8,013 nt of DNA from NCBI GenBank assembly GCA_910578845.1, contig CAJTSL010000095.1:1-8013 (forward strand), in the 5' to 3' direction. The translations under genes were made by a program, and so were the position numbers. The notes below the pieces were generated by a model, which saw nothing but the letters and a program-made list of their open reading frames with translations, was not told the DNA's origin and made no database searches. The stretch comes from an uncultured Lachnospiraceae bacterium (GTDB lineage Bacteria > Bacillota > Clostridia > Lachnospirales > Lachnospiraceae). Of this stretch, positions 1 through 5,947 are shown piece after piece. Position 1 is the stretch's first letter. Each line of letters opens with the position of its first letter.

Positions 1-1230
1 CACCGAGTCTGCACGGAAAAACAGATCGCCGATGCAGACGAGGAAAAATGTCCTTAAAATCCGCAGCCCTCCGATCACTTTTCCTTTCGCATTGATGTGC
101 AGTTTCCCCATCAGGCGCGCACAAGGCGCTTCCAACAGTTCCTCCAATACAATATAACACCAGTGCAGCAGGCCGGAGCCGATGACATATTTCCAATCCC
201 CGCCATGCCAGACGCCCACCGTAAACCATAATAGGAACATGGCGACAAACGTAGCATACTGCTTTCCTTTTTTCTTCCCCAGCTTTTTCTTCCAGGAGGC
301 GTTTAATTTCGTAAAAAAGCCAGTACGCAATAGCGGGTAGAATACATAATCCTTCATCCAAATCCCCAGCGTAATATGCCATCTTCTCCAATACTCCGCC
401 ACGCTTTTCGAGAAGAACGGCGTCTTAAAGTTCTCCGGAAGGATAATCCCAAGGCTTTCCGACATGCCCAATACAATGTCCATACAACCGGAAAAGTCTG
501 TATAAAGCTGAAAAGCGTAGCAGATGGTCGCAATCCAGATATAAGCGCCCGGGTAGCTCTCATATTGCCCATATACCGTGTCCACAAGCAGCCGCAGCCG
601 TTCCGCGATCACCAGTTTCTTAAAAAGGCCCCACAGCATCCGCTGCATGCCCCTTGTCACGCTGCGGTAATCAAACACATGCGGCTTAAAAAATGCTTCC
701 CCGCATTCCCTATATTGCAGGATCGGCCCGGAGATCATCGCCGGGAAATACATCCCGTACAACGCAAGCTTGCCAAAGTTTCGCTGTGGCTTCGCAATCC
801 CATAATAGGCATCGATCACATAGCCTAACAAGGTAAACGTATAAAAGGATACCCCCAGCGGGACAGGGAACCGGAACCCCTGTAGCAGCGGTTTGGCGCT
901 GCCACATATCTGCGCGACGCCATTCAACGTATGGATACCAAAATTAATATACTTTAATACGACAAGAATGCCCAGGTTCACTGCAATCGCCATAGCCAAC
1001 GCGAGCTTTTTCTTCCCCGCCTCTTCGGCATTTTCCATCGCCCGTATCGCCAAATAGCAGACCGTAACCGATACGACCGGATATAAGATCAAGATCCCGT
1101 TACCCGTGAACAAATAATACGCAATGCTGCAAAGCAGAAGGAATGCCCACTGGCACTTTTTCGGGATGATATAATATACCATTAGAATAAAAGCAAAAAA
1201 ACACAAAAAATAAAAAGAGGTAATTCCCAT
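1..1230 (-). CDS. MBOAT family membrane-bound O-acyltransferase (AlgI/DltB-like), C-terminus beyond left edge
   Basis: The reverse strand is open for 410 codons from an ATG at 1230 to base 1, so the gene is intact here and simply leaves the window without a stop. It is a polytopic membrane protein. Hydrophobic segments begin at once (MGITSFYFLCFFAFIL) and recur throughout. MBOAT signatures appear in order: GYVIDAYYG (136-144), YFPAMISGPI (161-170), LWGLFKKLVIAE (199-210), YTDFSGCMDI (243-252), then NFKTPFFS and EYWRRWHITLG with His285, and VGVWHGGDW (338-346) with His342, the expected catalytic histidine in the transmembrane acyl channel. The family transfers acyl groups from a cytoplasmic carrier to an exported polymer or its partner protein. 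The start is supported by AAGGGG about 10 nt upstream. It is clearly diverged from the second MBOAT in this window. Any partner gene would lie downstream, past base 1. Family is certain; acyl group and polymer are not visible. Confidence 0.93.
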   Translation of the reverse strand, partial: MGITSFYFLCFFAFILMVYYIIPKKCQWAFLLLCSIAYYLFTGNGILILYPVVSVTVCYLAIRAMENAEEAGKKKLALAMAIAVNLGILVVLKYINFGIHTLNGVAQICGSAKPLLQGFRFPVPLGVSFYTFTLLGYVIDAYYGIAKPQRNFGKLALYGMYFPAMISGPILQYRECGEAFFKPHVFDYRSVTRGMQRMLWGLFKKLVIAERLRLLVDTVYGQYESYPGAYIWIATICYAFQLYTDFSGCMDIVLGMSESLGIILPENFKTPFFSKSVAEYWRRWHITLGIWMKDYVFYPLLRTGFFTKLNASWKKKLGKKKGKQYATFVAMFLLWFTVGVWHGGDWKYVIGSGLLHWCYIVLEELLEAPCARLMGKLHINAKGKVIGGLRILRTFFLVCIGDLFFRADSV

Positions 1231-1247
1231 ATATGCCTGTCCCCTTG

Positions 1248-1295
1248 AAAAATCTTTTCTTATTGTTTTAATTTTATCATAAATTAAAGATTTTT
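1248..1295. promoter_or_regulatory. AT-rich nested dyad and possible promoter region of the left MBOAT gene
   Basis: Two overlapping perfect inverted repeats lie just upstream of the leftward MBOAT gene. One is AAAAATCTTT (1248-1257) with AAAGATTTTT (1286-1295). The other is TTTAATTT (1267-1274) with AAATTAAA (1281-1288) around a 6-base loop. On the minus strand the sequence also offers -10-like hexamers (TATGAT at 1276-1281, TAAAAT at 1271-1276), but no good -35. The arrangement could be an operator over a promoter, or mutually exclusive RNA hairpins in the leader. The dyads are seen directly; the promoter role is inferred and weak, because AT-rich DNA makes such dyads easily. Confidence 0.3.
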
Positions 1296-1333
1296 GCATC
1301 TCTATTCAGAATCTTTCGGGCAGCACAAAAATT

Positions 1334-1345
1334 GAATTTAAATTC
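1334..1345. repeat. 12-bp perfect palindrome GAATTTAAATTC
   Basis: A perfect 12-bp palindrome sits in the gap between the left MBOAT gene and the abiE operon, about 40 bp upstream of the helix-turn-helix relic. It could be an operator for a repressor or a leftover from the event that truncated the relic. No second copy was found in the window. Function unknown. Confidence 0.35.
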
Positions 1346-1387
1346 CACCATTAGACAGGGCATGCGGACGAAAAGTTAGACTATATA

Positions 1388-1498
1388 ATGCCTGAATTGA
1401 AACATAGCACAATTAAACGTTGCCTTATTAAAGGCGAGCCTGTAAAATTAGTGGCAGAAGAAATCGGATGCACACCTTCCTTAATTTCCATCATTTAG
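1388..1498 (+). pseudogene. Truncated helix-turn-helix protein relic, 36 codons
   Basis: A short plus-strand ORF, ATG at 1388 to TAG at 1496-1498, encodes a peptide whose second half (KLVAEEIGCTPSLISII) has the pattern of a helix-turn-helix: a first helix with small residues, a glycine turn, then a recognition-like helix. The reading frame stays open a little upstream, back to a stop at 1352. It ends abruptly exactly where the convergent abiEii gene ends, with the two stop codons overlapping. There is no good ribosome binding site. A TATAAT-like hexamer overlaps the ATG, so translation from it is doubtful. It is best read as the 5' remnant of a DNA-binding protein (regulator or transposase-type HTH) cut off when the abiE module arrived. 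It could also be chance coding-like sequence. Confidence 0.35.
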
Positions 1499-2412
1499 TC
1501 ATATGAAACTCCTTTTTTCTTCCATTCATTTACCGAGGAAATCCAACGCTCGGTTAGATCATTATCGGTAACAGCCGCTATAAACGGCTTTGCGAGGAAA
1601 TTGTTTATCTTTTTCAAAACAATTCCATAATCCTCTGTGTCCATATCAATTTTTCGACAGAACGCTTTCCATTTCTTTTGCATTACTTCATCATTTCCAA
1701 ACCCTATTACCTGTTCGAACTGTCCAACCGTAAAGGCATGTCCCCGGTTTTCAAAGGTCTTTTTTAAAGCCTTAGTAAGTGTAGCACCATCGAAATCAAA
1801 TCTATTTGCAAGGTAGTAGATGTCATAGTAGTCTTTCATTCTACTGGAAAACTCCATTAGGCTGAGTATTGCGTCTATCTTTTCTGCAATCGTTGTTTCG
1901 AGTGAATAAGTGTTCACTGTAGGTGCAGGAAAATCATCAAGCTGCGTGGGGATCTTTCGTTTTTCCTGTTTTGGCACAATGACATCACCAACACCAAAGT
2001 CAATACTGAACGGTGTTCTGGTATTCTTGATTCGTGCCACAATGGAAACCCCGATACCAGCATACTTTTTTGCAACGGCAATCGGCTCAATTTCTTTGAT
2101 TTCAAAGCGAACAAAATCGTTTCCCGTAGATGTTCCGATGATTTCTTCCAATATAAGTTTCAATTTTTCGGGGGTATTTGGTACTTTCCGAAGAAGGAAA
2201 TCAACATCCACTGTAACACGGCTGTCAAAGTTAGTAACGGAATAAATAAACAAACCACCTTTGAGAATGAGATTATCGGCGTATCTGGATTTCTCCAAAC
2301 GACGCAAGAACTCTTCCTGGCAGAAGAGTTGCAGGCAGAGCTGATAAGTTCTGCCGTTTTCAGCGGCTTTGTTTTTCAATCTTGCAAGGACAGACGCAGC
2401 AATATCAGCCAT
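1495..2412 (-). CDS. abiEii: Type IV toxin AbiEii, nucleotidyltransferase
   Basis: This is the toxin of an AbiE-type (type IV) toxin-antitoxin system, a cytoplasmic DNA polymerase-beta-fold nucleotidyltransferase. Family motifs in order: LKGGLFIY (50-57), the glycine-rich nucleotide-binding start; TVDVDF (67-72), the DxD metal pair Asp69/Asp71; FSIDFGVGD (135-143), the third acidic strand; ETTIAEKIDAI (172-182) and MKDYYDIYYL (192-201), the conserved C-terminal motifs. At 305 aa it is full length for the family, and all catalytic positions I can recognise are present, so the toxin should be active. The ATG at 2412 has GGAGG (2422-2426) 9 nt upstream, inside the end of the antitoxin gene. The two genes overlap by 8 bp, implying translational coupling after the antitoxin. 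Relatives arrest growth by modifying tRNA ends or other nucleotide substrates and can abort phage infection; the exact target here is not predictable. Confidence 0.93.
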   Translation of the reverse strand: MADIAASVLARLKNKAAENGRTYQLCLQLFCQEEFLRRLEKSRYADNLILKGGLFIYSVTNFDSRVTVDVDFLLRKVPNTPEKLKLILEEIIGTSTGNDFVRFEIKEIEPIAVAKKYAGIGVSIVARIKNTRTPFSIDFGVGDVIVPKQEKRKIPTQLDDFPAPTVNTYSLETTIAEKIDAILSLMEFSSRMKDYYDIYYLANRFDFDGATLTKALKKTFENRGHAFTVGQFEQVIGFGNDEVMQKKWKAFCRKIDMDTEDYGIVLKKINNFLAKPFIAAVTDNDLTERWISSVNEWKKKGVSYD

Positions 2413-3031
2413 TCAAAAGCACCTCCATTACATTCATGACCTTTGTATAAAGTTTCATTACCTTTGCATATTTGGAAAGATTTACAAGGTTTTTGTTGTC
2501 ATCAACAGCATAGGCATTAACCGCTTTATTGAAAATTTCATTGTCTAATTTCGTTCGATACTTGAAACAATCGCAAAGCGTTCGTTCACGGTCATAAACT
2601 GCCAAAGAAATACCATTGAAATTATCTATTGTCTTACCCAGATTAAATAAATTTTTTTGAATAAAATATGGCTTCAAGGGTATTTCCTGTAACCGTTTTA
2701 CTGTTCTTGAGGCTGTCCGTGGCACTGCAACTGACCATTTACGAGGAGCAAAATCACTATACCCATAATGAAATAGAGCAGATTCTACGCAGATTATTCC
2801 TCTTGGAAGCATTTCTTTTAATAGTTGTTCATCTGTCACAATAGCATTTTGAGGAAGCTGATAAAAGCCACGGCGGATTCTCTCTATTACACCTTCTTTA
2901 CAGAATGTGGCTACTTCATAGTTTTTAATTCCTTCTAAAACAAAGTCTGCTGTTTTTGCTATGCCGCCTTTATTTAAAATTACTTTTCTTGCAAGTTCCC
3001 TTTTATCCAAACAAACACCAACTTTCTGCAC
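2405..3031 (-). CDS. abiEi: Type IV antitoxin AbiEi, winged-helix transcriptional regulator
   Basis: This is the antitoxin and autorepressor of the abiE operon, 208 aa. Residues about 10-60 form the winged-helix N-domain typical of AbiEi: a KRELARKVILNKGGI helix region followed by KEGVIERIRRGFYQLP, the basic wing ending in the family's characteristic R-G-x-Y. The remaining C-terminal domain carries ESALFHYGYSDFAP and YDRERTLCDCFKYR, which are recognisable AbiEi antitoxin segments. AbiEi proteins neutralise the toxin without stable binding and repress their own promoter. The start is uncertain. The chosen GTG at 3031 has no visible Shine-Dalgarno and lies about 20 nt after the predicted transcription start. 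A TTG at 3010 (giving LDKRELARK) is an alternative with no better site. Weak initiation of the first gene next to a strong site for the toxin is unusual. The gene overlaps abiEii by 8 bp. Confidence 0.9.
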   Translation of the reverse strand: MQKVGVCLDKRELARKVILNKGGIAKTADFVLEGIKNYEVATFCKEGVIERIRRGFYQLPQNAIVTDEQLLKEMLPRGIICVESALFHYGYSDFAPRKWSVAVPRTASRTVKRLQEIPLKPYFIQKNLFNLGKTIDNFNGISLAVYDRERTLCDCFKYRTKLDNEIFNKAVNAYAVDDNKNLVNLSKYAKVMKLYTKVMNVMEVLLNG

Positions 3032-3043
3032 GCAAAACGATTT

Positions 3044-3053
3044 AATTGCATGC
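3044..3053. promoter_or_regulatory. Candidate AbiEi operator, promoter-proximal copy (AATTGCATGC)
   Basis: This 10-bp sequence spans the predicted transcription start of abiEi. An identical copy lies at 3111-3120 in the same orientation, on the other side of the promoter. The GCATGC core is itself palindromic, as expected for a site read by a symmetric or tandem DNA-binding protein. AbiEi antitoxins are known to bind paired repeats in their own promoter, so autoregulation is the natural reading. The repeat is seen; the binding is inferred. Confidence 0.45.
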
Positions 3054-3057
3054 TTTT

Positions 3058-3085
3058 ATTATATAGAAACGCGAAGAAATATCAA
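3058..3085 (-). promoter_or_regulatory. Promoter of the abiE operon
   Basis: On the minus strand a -35 TTGATA (3080-3085) is followed by a 16-bp spacer and a perfect -10 TATAAT (3058-3063). Transcription should start near 3051, about 20 nt before the abiEi GTG. This is the best sigma-A-type promoter in the window and is correctly placed for the toxin-antitoxin operon. Confidence 0.7.
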
Positions 3086-3110
3086 TAACTTTACGCAGAC
3101 ATTTAACAAA

Positions 3111-3120
3111 AATTGCATGC
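3111..3120. promoter_or_regulatory. Candidate AbiEi operator, upstream copy (AATTGCATGC)
   Basis: This is an exact copy of the element at 3044-3053, placed about 26 bp upstream of the abiE -35 box. The two copies start 67 bp apart, between six and seven helical turns. Repressor bound at both could bridge or loop around the promoter. Confidence 0.4.
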
Positions 3121-3140
3121 CGTTAGTAATACCATTTTTA

Positions 3141-3177
3141 TAAAAAAAGAGGGTAAGATATTTCATCCATACCCTCT
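3141..3177 (-). terminator. Strong intrinsic terminator on the minus strand, no obvious gene in front
   Basis: An 8-bp perfect stem, AGAGGGTA (3148-3155) with TACCCTCT (3170-3177), encloses a 14-base loop. Read on the minus strand it is followed immediately by a run of six T, then ATAAAAA. On the plus strand it is followed only by a looser T-rich stretch, so the main direction is leftward. No convincing intact gene lies just upstream on the minus strand. It may insulate the abiE promoter from read-through, or be all that remains of a lost gene. Confidence 0.7.
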
Positions 3178-3229
3178 GATTTTAATTCTTTATATGTAAA
3201 TAATTTCCTCGTTTACAATTTCCCTAACA

Positions 3230-3400
3230 TTAACGCCAAAAGCAGCGCCCTCTTGTTAAGTATATTATATGCCATACATACAGATTTTTCAATCCGAAAA
3301 ACAGCGTAAAATGGGCATTCTGTAAAATATATTTTCCGGCAAAACCGTACTTTCTTAATTCTTTCTTAAAAGTATAAATATTATGACTTGTCCTTTCCAA
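3230..3400 (-). pseudogene. Possible decayed coding relic upstream of the orphan terminator
   Basis: The minus strand holds a 56-codon frame (TTG at 3400, stop at 3230-3232). Its translation looks protein-like in the middle (KKELRKYGFAGKYIL, then FTLFFGLKNLYVWHI). A second minus-strand frame continues with MAYNILNKRALLLALML to a stop at 3213-3215. After that stop the same frame reads KLFTYKELKSEGMDEISYP into the terminator hairpin. No ribosome binding site was found and no family was recognised. A decayed gene with frameshifts ending at the terminator at 3141-3177 would explain both, but AT-rich intergenic DNA could give this by chance. The same bases also contain the putative promoter of the rightward operon. 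Confidence 0.22.
3351..3384 (+). promoter_or_regulatory. Putative activator-dependent promoter of the MBOAT/SGNH operon
   Basis: Two identical 8-mers TTTCTTAA lie at 3351-3358 and 3362-3369, exactly 11 bp apart, so on the same face of the helix. They stand just before -10-like hexamers TATAAA (3373-3378) and TATTAT (3379-3384), with no consensus -35. Direct repeats with 11-bp spacing in place of a -35 box are the usual layout for OmpR/PhoB-family response regulators. If used, the operon mRNA would begin near 3388 and carry a leader of about 130 nt. Repeats are seen; regulator and promoter are inferred. Confidence 0.35.
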
Positions 3401-3402
3401 AT

Positions 3403-3432
3403 TGTGGTAAACTCATATGTGGTAAACTCGTA
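3403..3432 (+). repeat. 15-bp tandem duplication in the leader of the MBOAT/SGNH operon
   Basis: The unit TGTGGTAAACTCATA at 3403-3417 is followed directly by a second copy at 3418-3432 with a single change (CGTA for CATA). The unit is five codons long, so the frame upstream of the MBOAT start stays open. It most likely reflects local replication slippage. It could alter leader structure or spacing. Confidence 0.7.
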
Positions 3433-3516
3433 TGGATTATGTTCGTATGGGTAATATTTTATACAATGGTACCGGCAGTCATTCATTTTGCTGCCGATGG
3501 AAAGGAAGGCTTTTTC

Positions 3517-4947
3517 ATGCTTTTTAACTCTGTCTCTTTCGGCATTTTCTTAATTGTCGTTTTTCTATTATATTGCATTGTGCCTCACAAATATCGGTGG
3601 GGATTCCTGCTTCTCGCCAGCTATGTTTTCTATATGAACATTCATCTATGGTATGGCATTCTGCTCTTTTTGACAACACTTTTGACTTACGCGCTTGCTT
3701 TATCATTAGAAAAAGCACATTCCGGCCTGCAAAAAAAAGGCTGTCTTGCGCTTGGCATCTTGCCACTTGTCCTGATCTTGCTTTTTTTTAAGACGGCGGA
3801 TCCCCTAATCGGAAAGCTCAACGATATGATCGCCGCAGGCAGGCTTTCCTTACAGCCTATGACAATGGCTATTCTGCTTCCCGCAGGCGTTTCTTTTTAT
3901 TTTTTCCAGTCCATGGGGTATTTGATTGATGTCTATCGGGGAAAGATCCACGCTGAGACGCACTTTGGCTACTATGCCCTCTTCGTTTCTTTTTTCCCGC
4001 AGCTTCTTGCCGGCCCAATCGGCAGGGCGGATGCGCTTCTTGCACAATTTAAGAAGGAGAGGCCTTTCGTCTATGAAGAGGCGTCTTACGGATTAAAGCT
4101 GATGGCATGGGGATATTTTAAGAAGCTGGTCATTGCCGATGTCTTCGCTATAACAGTGAATAAGCTCTATGACGACGTCCACGCTTATGTCGGTTTAGCC
4201 TTCATCATCGTAACGGTGATGTTTGCCATTGAAATTTATTGTGATTTTTCCGGTTATTCTGATATTGCCATTGGCTGTGCCAAATTGTTCGGAATTGATT
4301 TAATGACAAATTTCAAAAGTCCGTATTTTTCCTTTTCGATCAAGGAATTCTGGAGCCGCTGGCATATCTCGCTCTCCACTTGGTTCCGGGATTATGTATA
4401 TATCCCCTTGGGAGGGAACCGGGTACCAAAATGGCGGCATTTCCTGAATCTGCTCATCACATTCCTGGTCAGCGGTTTCTGGCATGGCAGCACTATCAAC
4501 TATCTCTTATGGGGTGGCATTCACGGCATGCTACAAATAGTTGAAACGATTATTTATCCTAAAGGAAAGGAGCATAAGAAGCATTTCTGGCAGCTTCCCA
4601 TTACTTTCATCGTAATATGCTTCACCTGGATCTTTTTCCGTGCCAATACCATACAAGATGCGATGTGGGTCATTTCCCGGCTGTTCTGGGACGCTTCCCG
4701 CCCGCTCAATTATTTAAGGACAGCCGTCATCTGTCTCGGTTTATCCTATGTGCAGATGGCAGGGATGTGCTTGCCTGTGCTGGTGCTTATCCTTTATGAT
4801 TTTCTTTCTCTCAAATTCGATGTCATAAAGGCGCTGTCGAAACAGGCATGCTTCATCAGATGGCCTATATATATCCTGCTTTTGGTAGTGATCGCCCTGT
4901 TTTCTCCCAAAGGCGTGTCAACAGAATTTATCTACTTCCAATTTTAA
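3517..4947 (+). CDS. MBOAT family O-acyltransferase (AlgI-like), first gene of acylation operon
   Basis: A 476-aa polytopic membrane O-acyltransferase that should pass an acyl group, commonly acetyl, through the membrane for attachment to an extracellular polysaccharide. Motifs in order: N-terminal MLFNSVSFGIF and the following hydrophobic helices; GYLIDVYRGK; FPQLLAGPIGRA; WGYFKKLVIAD; YCDFSGYSDIAIG; NFKSPYFSFSIKEFWSRWHIS with His283; DYVYIPLGGNR; and SGFWHGS with His323, the expected catalytic histidine; then C-terminal FTWIFFRA. Length is normal for AlgI. The frame is open back to a TTG at 3388, but the start at 3517 is much better: AAAGGAAGG (3501-3509) lies 7 nt before it and MLFNS is the usual family N-terminus, whereas the extra residues match nothing in the family. 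The SGNH-type partner gene begins 34 nt after its stop, so the two are surely co-transcribed. No DltA or DltC gene is present, arguing against a standard D-alanylation operon. Confidence 0.94.
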   Translation: MLFNSVSFGIFLIVVFLLYCIVPHKYRWGFLLLASYVFYMNIHLWYGILLFLTTLLTYALALSLEKAHSGLQKKGCLALGILPLVLILLFFKTADPLIGKLNDMIAAGRLSLQPMTMAILLPAGVSFYFFQSMGYLIDVYRGKIHAETHFGYYALFVSFFPQLLAGPIGRADALLAQFKKERPFVYEEASYGLKLMAWGYFKKLVIADVFAITVNKLYDDVHAYVGLAFIIVTVMFAIEIYCDFSGYSDIAIGCAKLFGIDLMTNFKSPYFSFSIKEFWSRWHISLSTWFRDYVYIPLGGNRVPKWRHFLNLLITFLVSGFWHGSTINYLLWGGIHGMLQIVETIIYPKGKEHKKHFWQLPITFIVICFTWIFFRANTIQDAMWVISRLFWDASRPLNYLRTAVICLGLSYVQMAGMCLPVLVLILYDFLSLKFDVIKALSKQACFIRWPIYILLLVVIALFSPKGVSTEFIYFQF

Positions 4948-4981
4948 ACAAAGAGGAATAGAACGGACTATGGAGGTTCCT

Positions 4982-5947
4982 ATGCAGAATAGATATGATG
5001 TTTTTCGCTTCGCCCTAAAATGTGTGCTGATCCCGGCAGCAGCAATATTCCTTATTTATTGCCTTAATATCCCCTACCGGAAGCTGAACGAAGATAAGTA
5101 TATGGATGTGGTAAAATTTGATATGCTAGGCGTCCAATACCCGGAAGTGCATATCGGCAACCTTGGCAGTTCCCACGGTTTATATGATTTTAATTACAGT
5201 TCGTTACAAGACCGCGGATTCCTATGCTTTAATTTTGCCAATACAAGCCAATCCTATGATTATGATTACGCTGTGCTAAGAGAATATGGGAATTACATGG
5301 CAAAAGGCAGCATTTTGTTCATACCGGTATCGTATTTTTCTTTTAACAATGAAGTGGTAAATGAAAGCGAAGCAGAAGCCATGAGCCTGCGCTATTATCA
5401 TTGTCTTTCCCCGAAGAACATCCCGGATTATGACCCTTATATTGATATCACCGCCAATAAGCTGCCCATTCTGACAGCAGGAAAAGATATTTTAAAGCTT
5501 TTCCCCAATCTACAGCTTTCAATTATCGCACATGCCGCAGAGGACGGGGTCAATACAGAGGAATTTGCGCGCCGGGCGAAAGAACGCTACAGCAGGCACT
5601 TCGACAATAAAGAAACGTATTTTATCCCAGAAAGAATAGAAGAACTATATGATATTATCGCTTATTGCAAAGAACATGAAATTACGCCAATCCTTCTGAC
5701 CACGCCATATTCCAAGTATTATCAGGAAATGGTGTCGCCAGAATTCCTACAGGAATTTCAATCGACAATAGCCAAAGTTGTTTCTGACACCAATGTCAGC
5801 TATTTTGACTATTCTACTGACGGCAGATTTTATGAAAACCTTACTTTATTCATGGACGCCGATCACCTAAACGATGAAGGCGCCGCCTATTTTACCTCTA
5901 TATTAGAAGAAGAAGTGCCACAGCTTAGAGATTACATCAATAAATAA
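4982..5947 (+). CDS. Membrane-anchored SGNH-hydrolase-like acylation partner (DltD/AlgJ-type)
   Basis: The protein has 321 aa. One N-terminal transmembrane segment (about 10-28, FALKCVLIPAAAIFLIYCL) anchors a domain expected on the outer face of the membrane. SGNH-type catalytic signatures are visible: GNLGSSHG with Ser64 aligned to the nucleophile of AlgJ-type GDSHS (block I), and FMDADHLN with Asp292 and His295 forming the D-x-x-H block V near the C-terminus. Such proteins accept the acyl group from the MBOAT and hand it to the polymer, or hydrolyse it. Paired with an MBOAT gene 34 nt upstream, the acyltransfer role is favoured. The ATG at 4970 is open in frame, but GGAGG at 4972-4976 stands 5 nt before the ATG at 4982, which is therefore chosen. 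Its 3' end overlaps the convergent deacetylase gene by 16 bp. The substrate cannot be read from sequence. Confidence 0.85.
   Translation: MQNRYDVFRFALKCVLIPAAAIFLIYCLNIPYRKLNEDKYMDVVKFDMLGVQYPEVHIGNLGSSHGLYDFNYSSLQDRGFLCFNFANTSQSYDYDYAVLREYGNYMAKGSILFIPVSYFSFNNEVVNESEAEAMSLRYYHCLSPKNIPDYDPYIDITANKLPILTAGKDILKLFPNLQLSIIAHAAEDGVNTEEFARRAKERYSRHFDNKETYFIPERIEELYDIIAYCKEHEITPILLTTPYSKYYQEMVSPEFLQEFQSTIAKVVSDTNVSYFDYSTDGRFYENLTLFMDADHLNDEGAAYFTSILEEEVPQLRDYINK

Noticed and set aside
376..828. 150-codon plus-strand ORF
   Set aside because: It is antisense to the left MBOAT coding frame, has no ribosome binding site and no recognisable family features.
1..1230. Left MBOAT region as a frameshifted pseudogene, since only short complete ORFs fall in it
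   Set aside because: Codon-by-codon reading of the reverse strand is open for 410 codons with all MBOAT motifs in one frame; it lacks a stop only because it runs off the window.
1910..2245. 111-codon plus-strand ORF across abiEii
   Set aside because: Shadow of the conserved nucleotidyltransferase frame on the other strand; no ribosome binding site or domain.
1495..3031. An unknown restriction or novel defence system in the AT-rich insert
   Set aside because: Both proteins carry clear AbiEi and AbiEii signatures with the usual order and overlap, a known type IV toxin-antitoxin layout.
3403..3432. Start of a CRISPR array or iteron origin
   Set aside because: Only two 15-bp units directly abutting, with no spacers, no further copies and no replication or cas gene nearby.
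3388..3516. N-terminal extension of the right MBOAT from TTG 3388 or ATG 3439
   Set aside because: No ribosome binding site at either, residues unlike the family, while ATG 3517 has AAAGGAAGG at 7 nt and a canonical MBOAT N-terminus.
3517..5947. A dlt (teichoic acid D-alanylation) operon
   Set aside because: No DltA adenylation enzyme or DltC carrier protein is present, and the MBOAT motifs look more AlgI-like; only the MBOAT/SGNH pair is shared.
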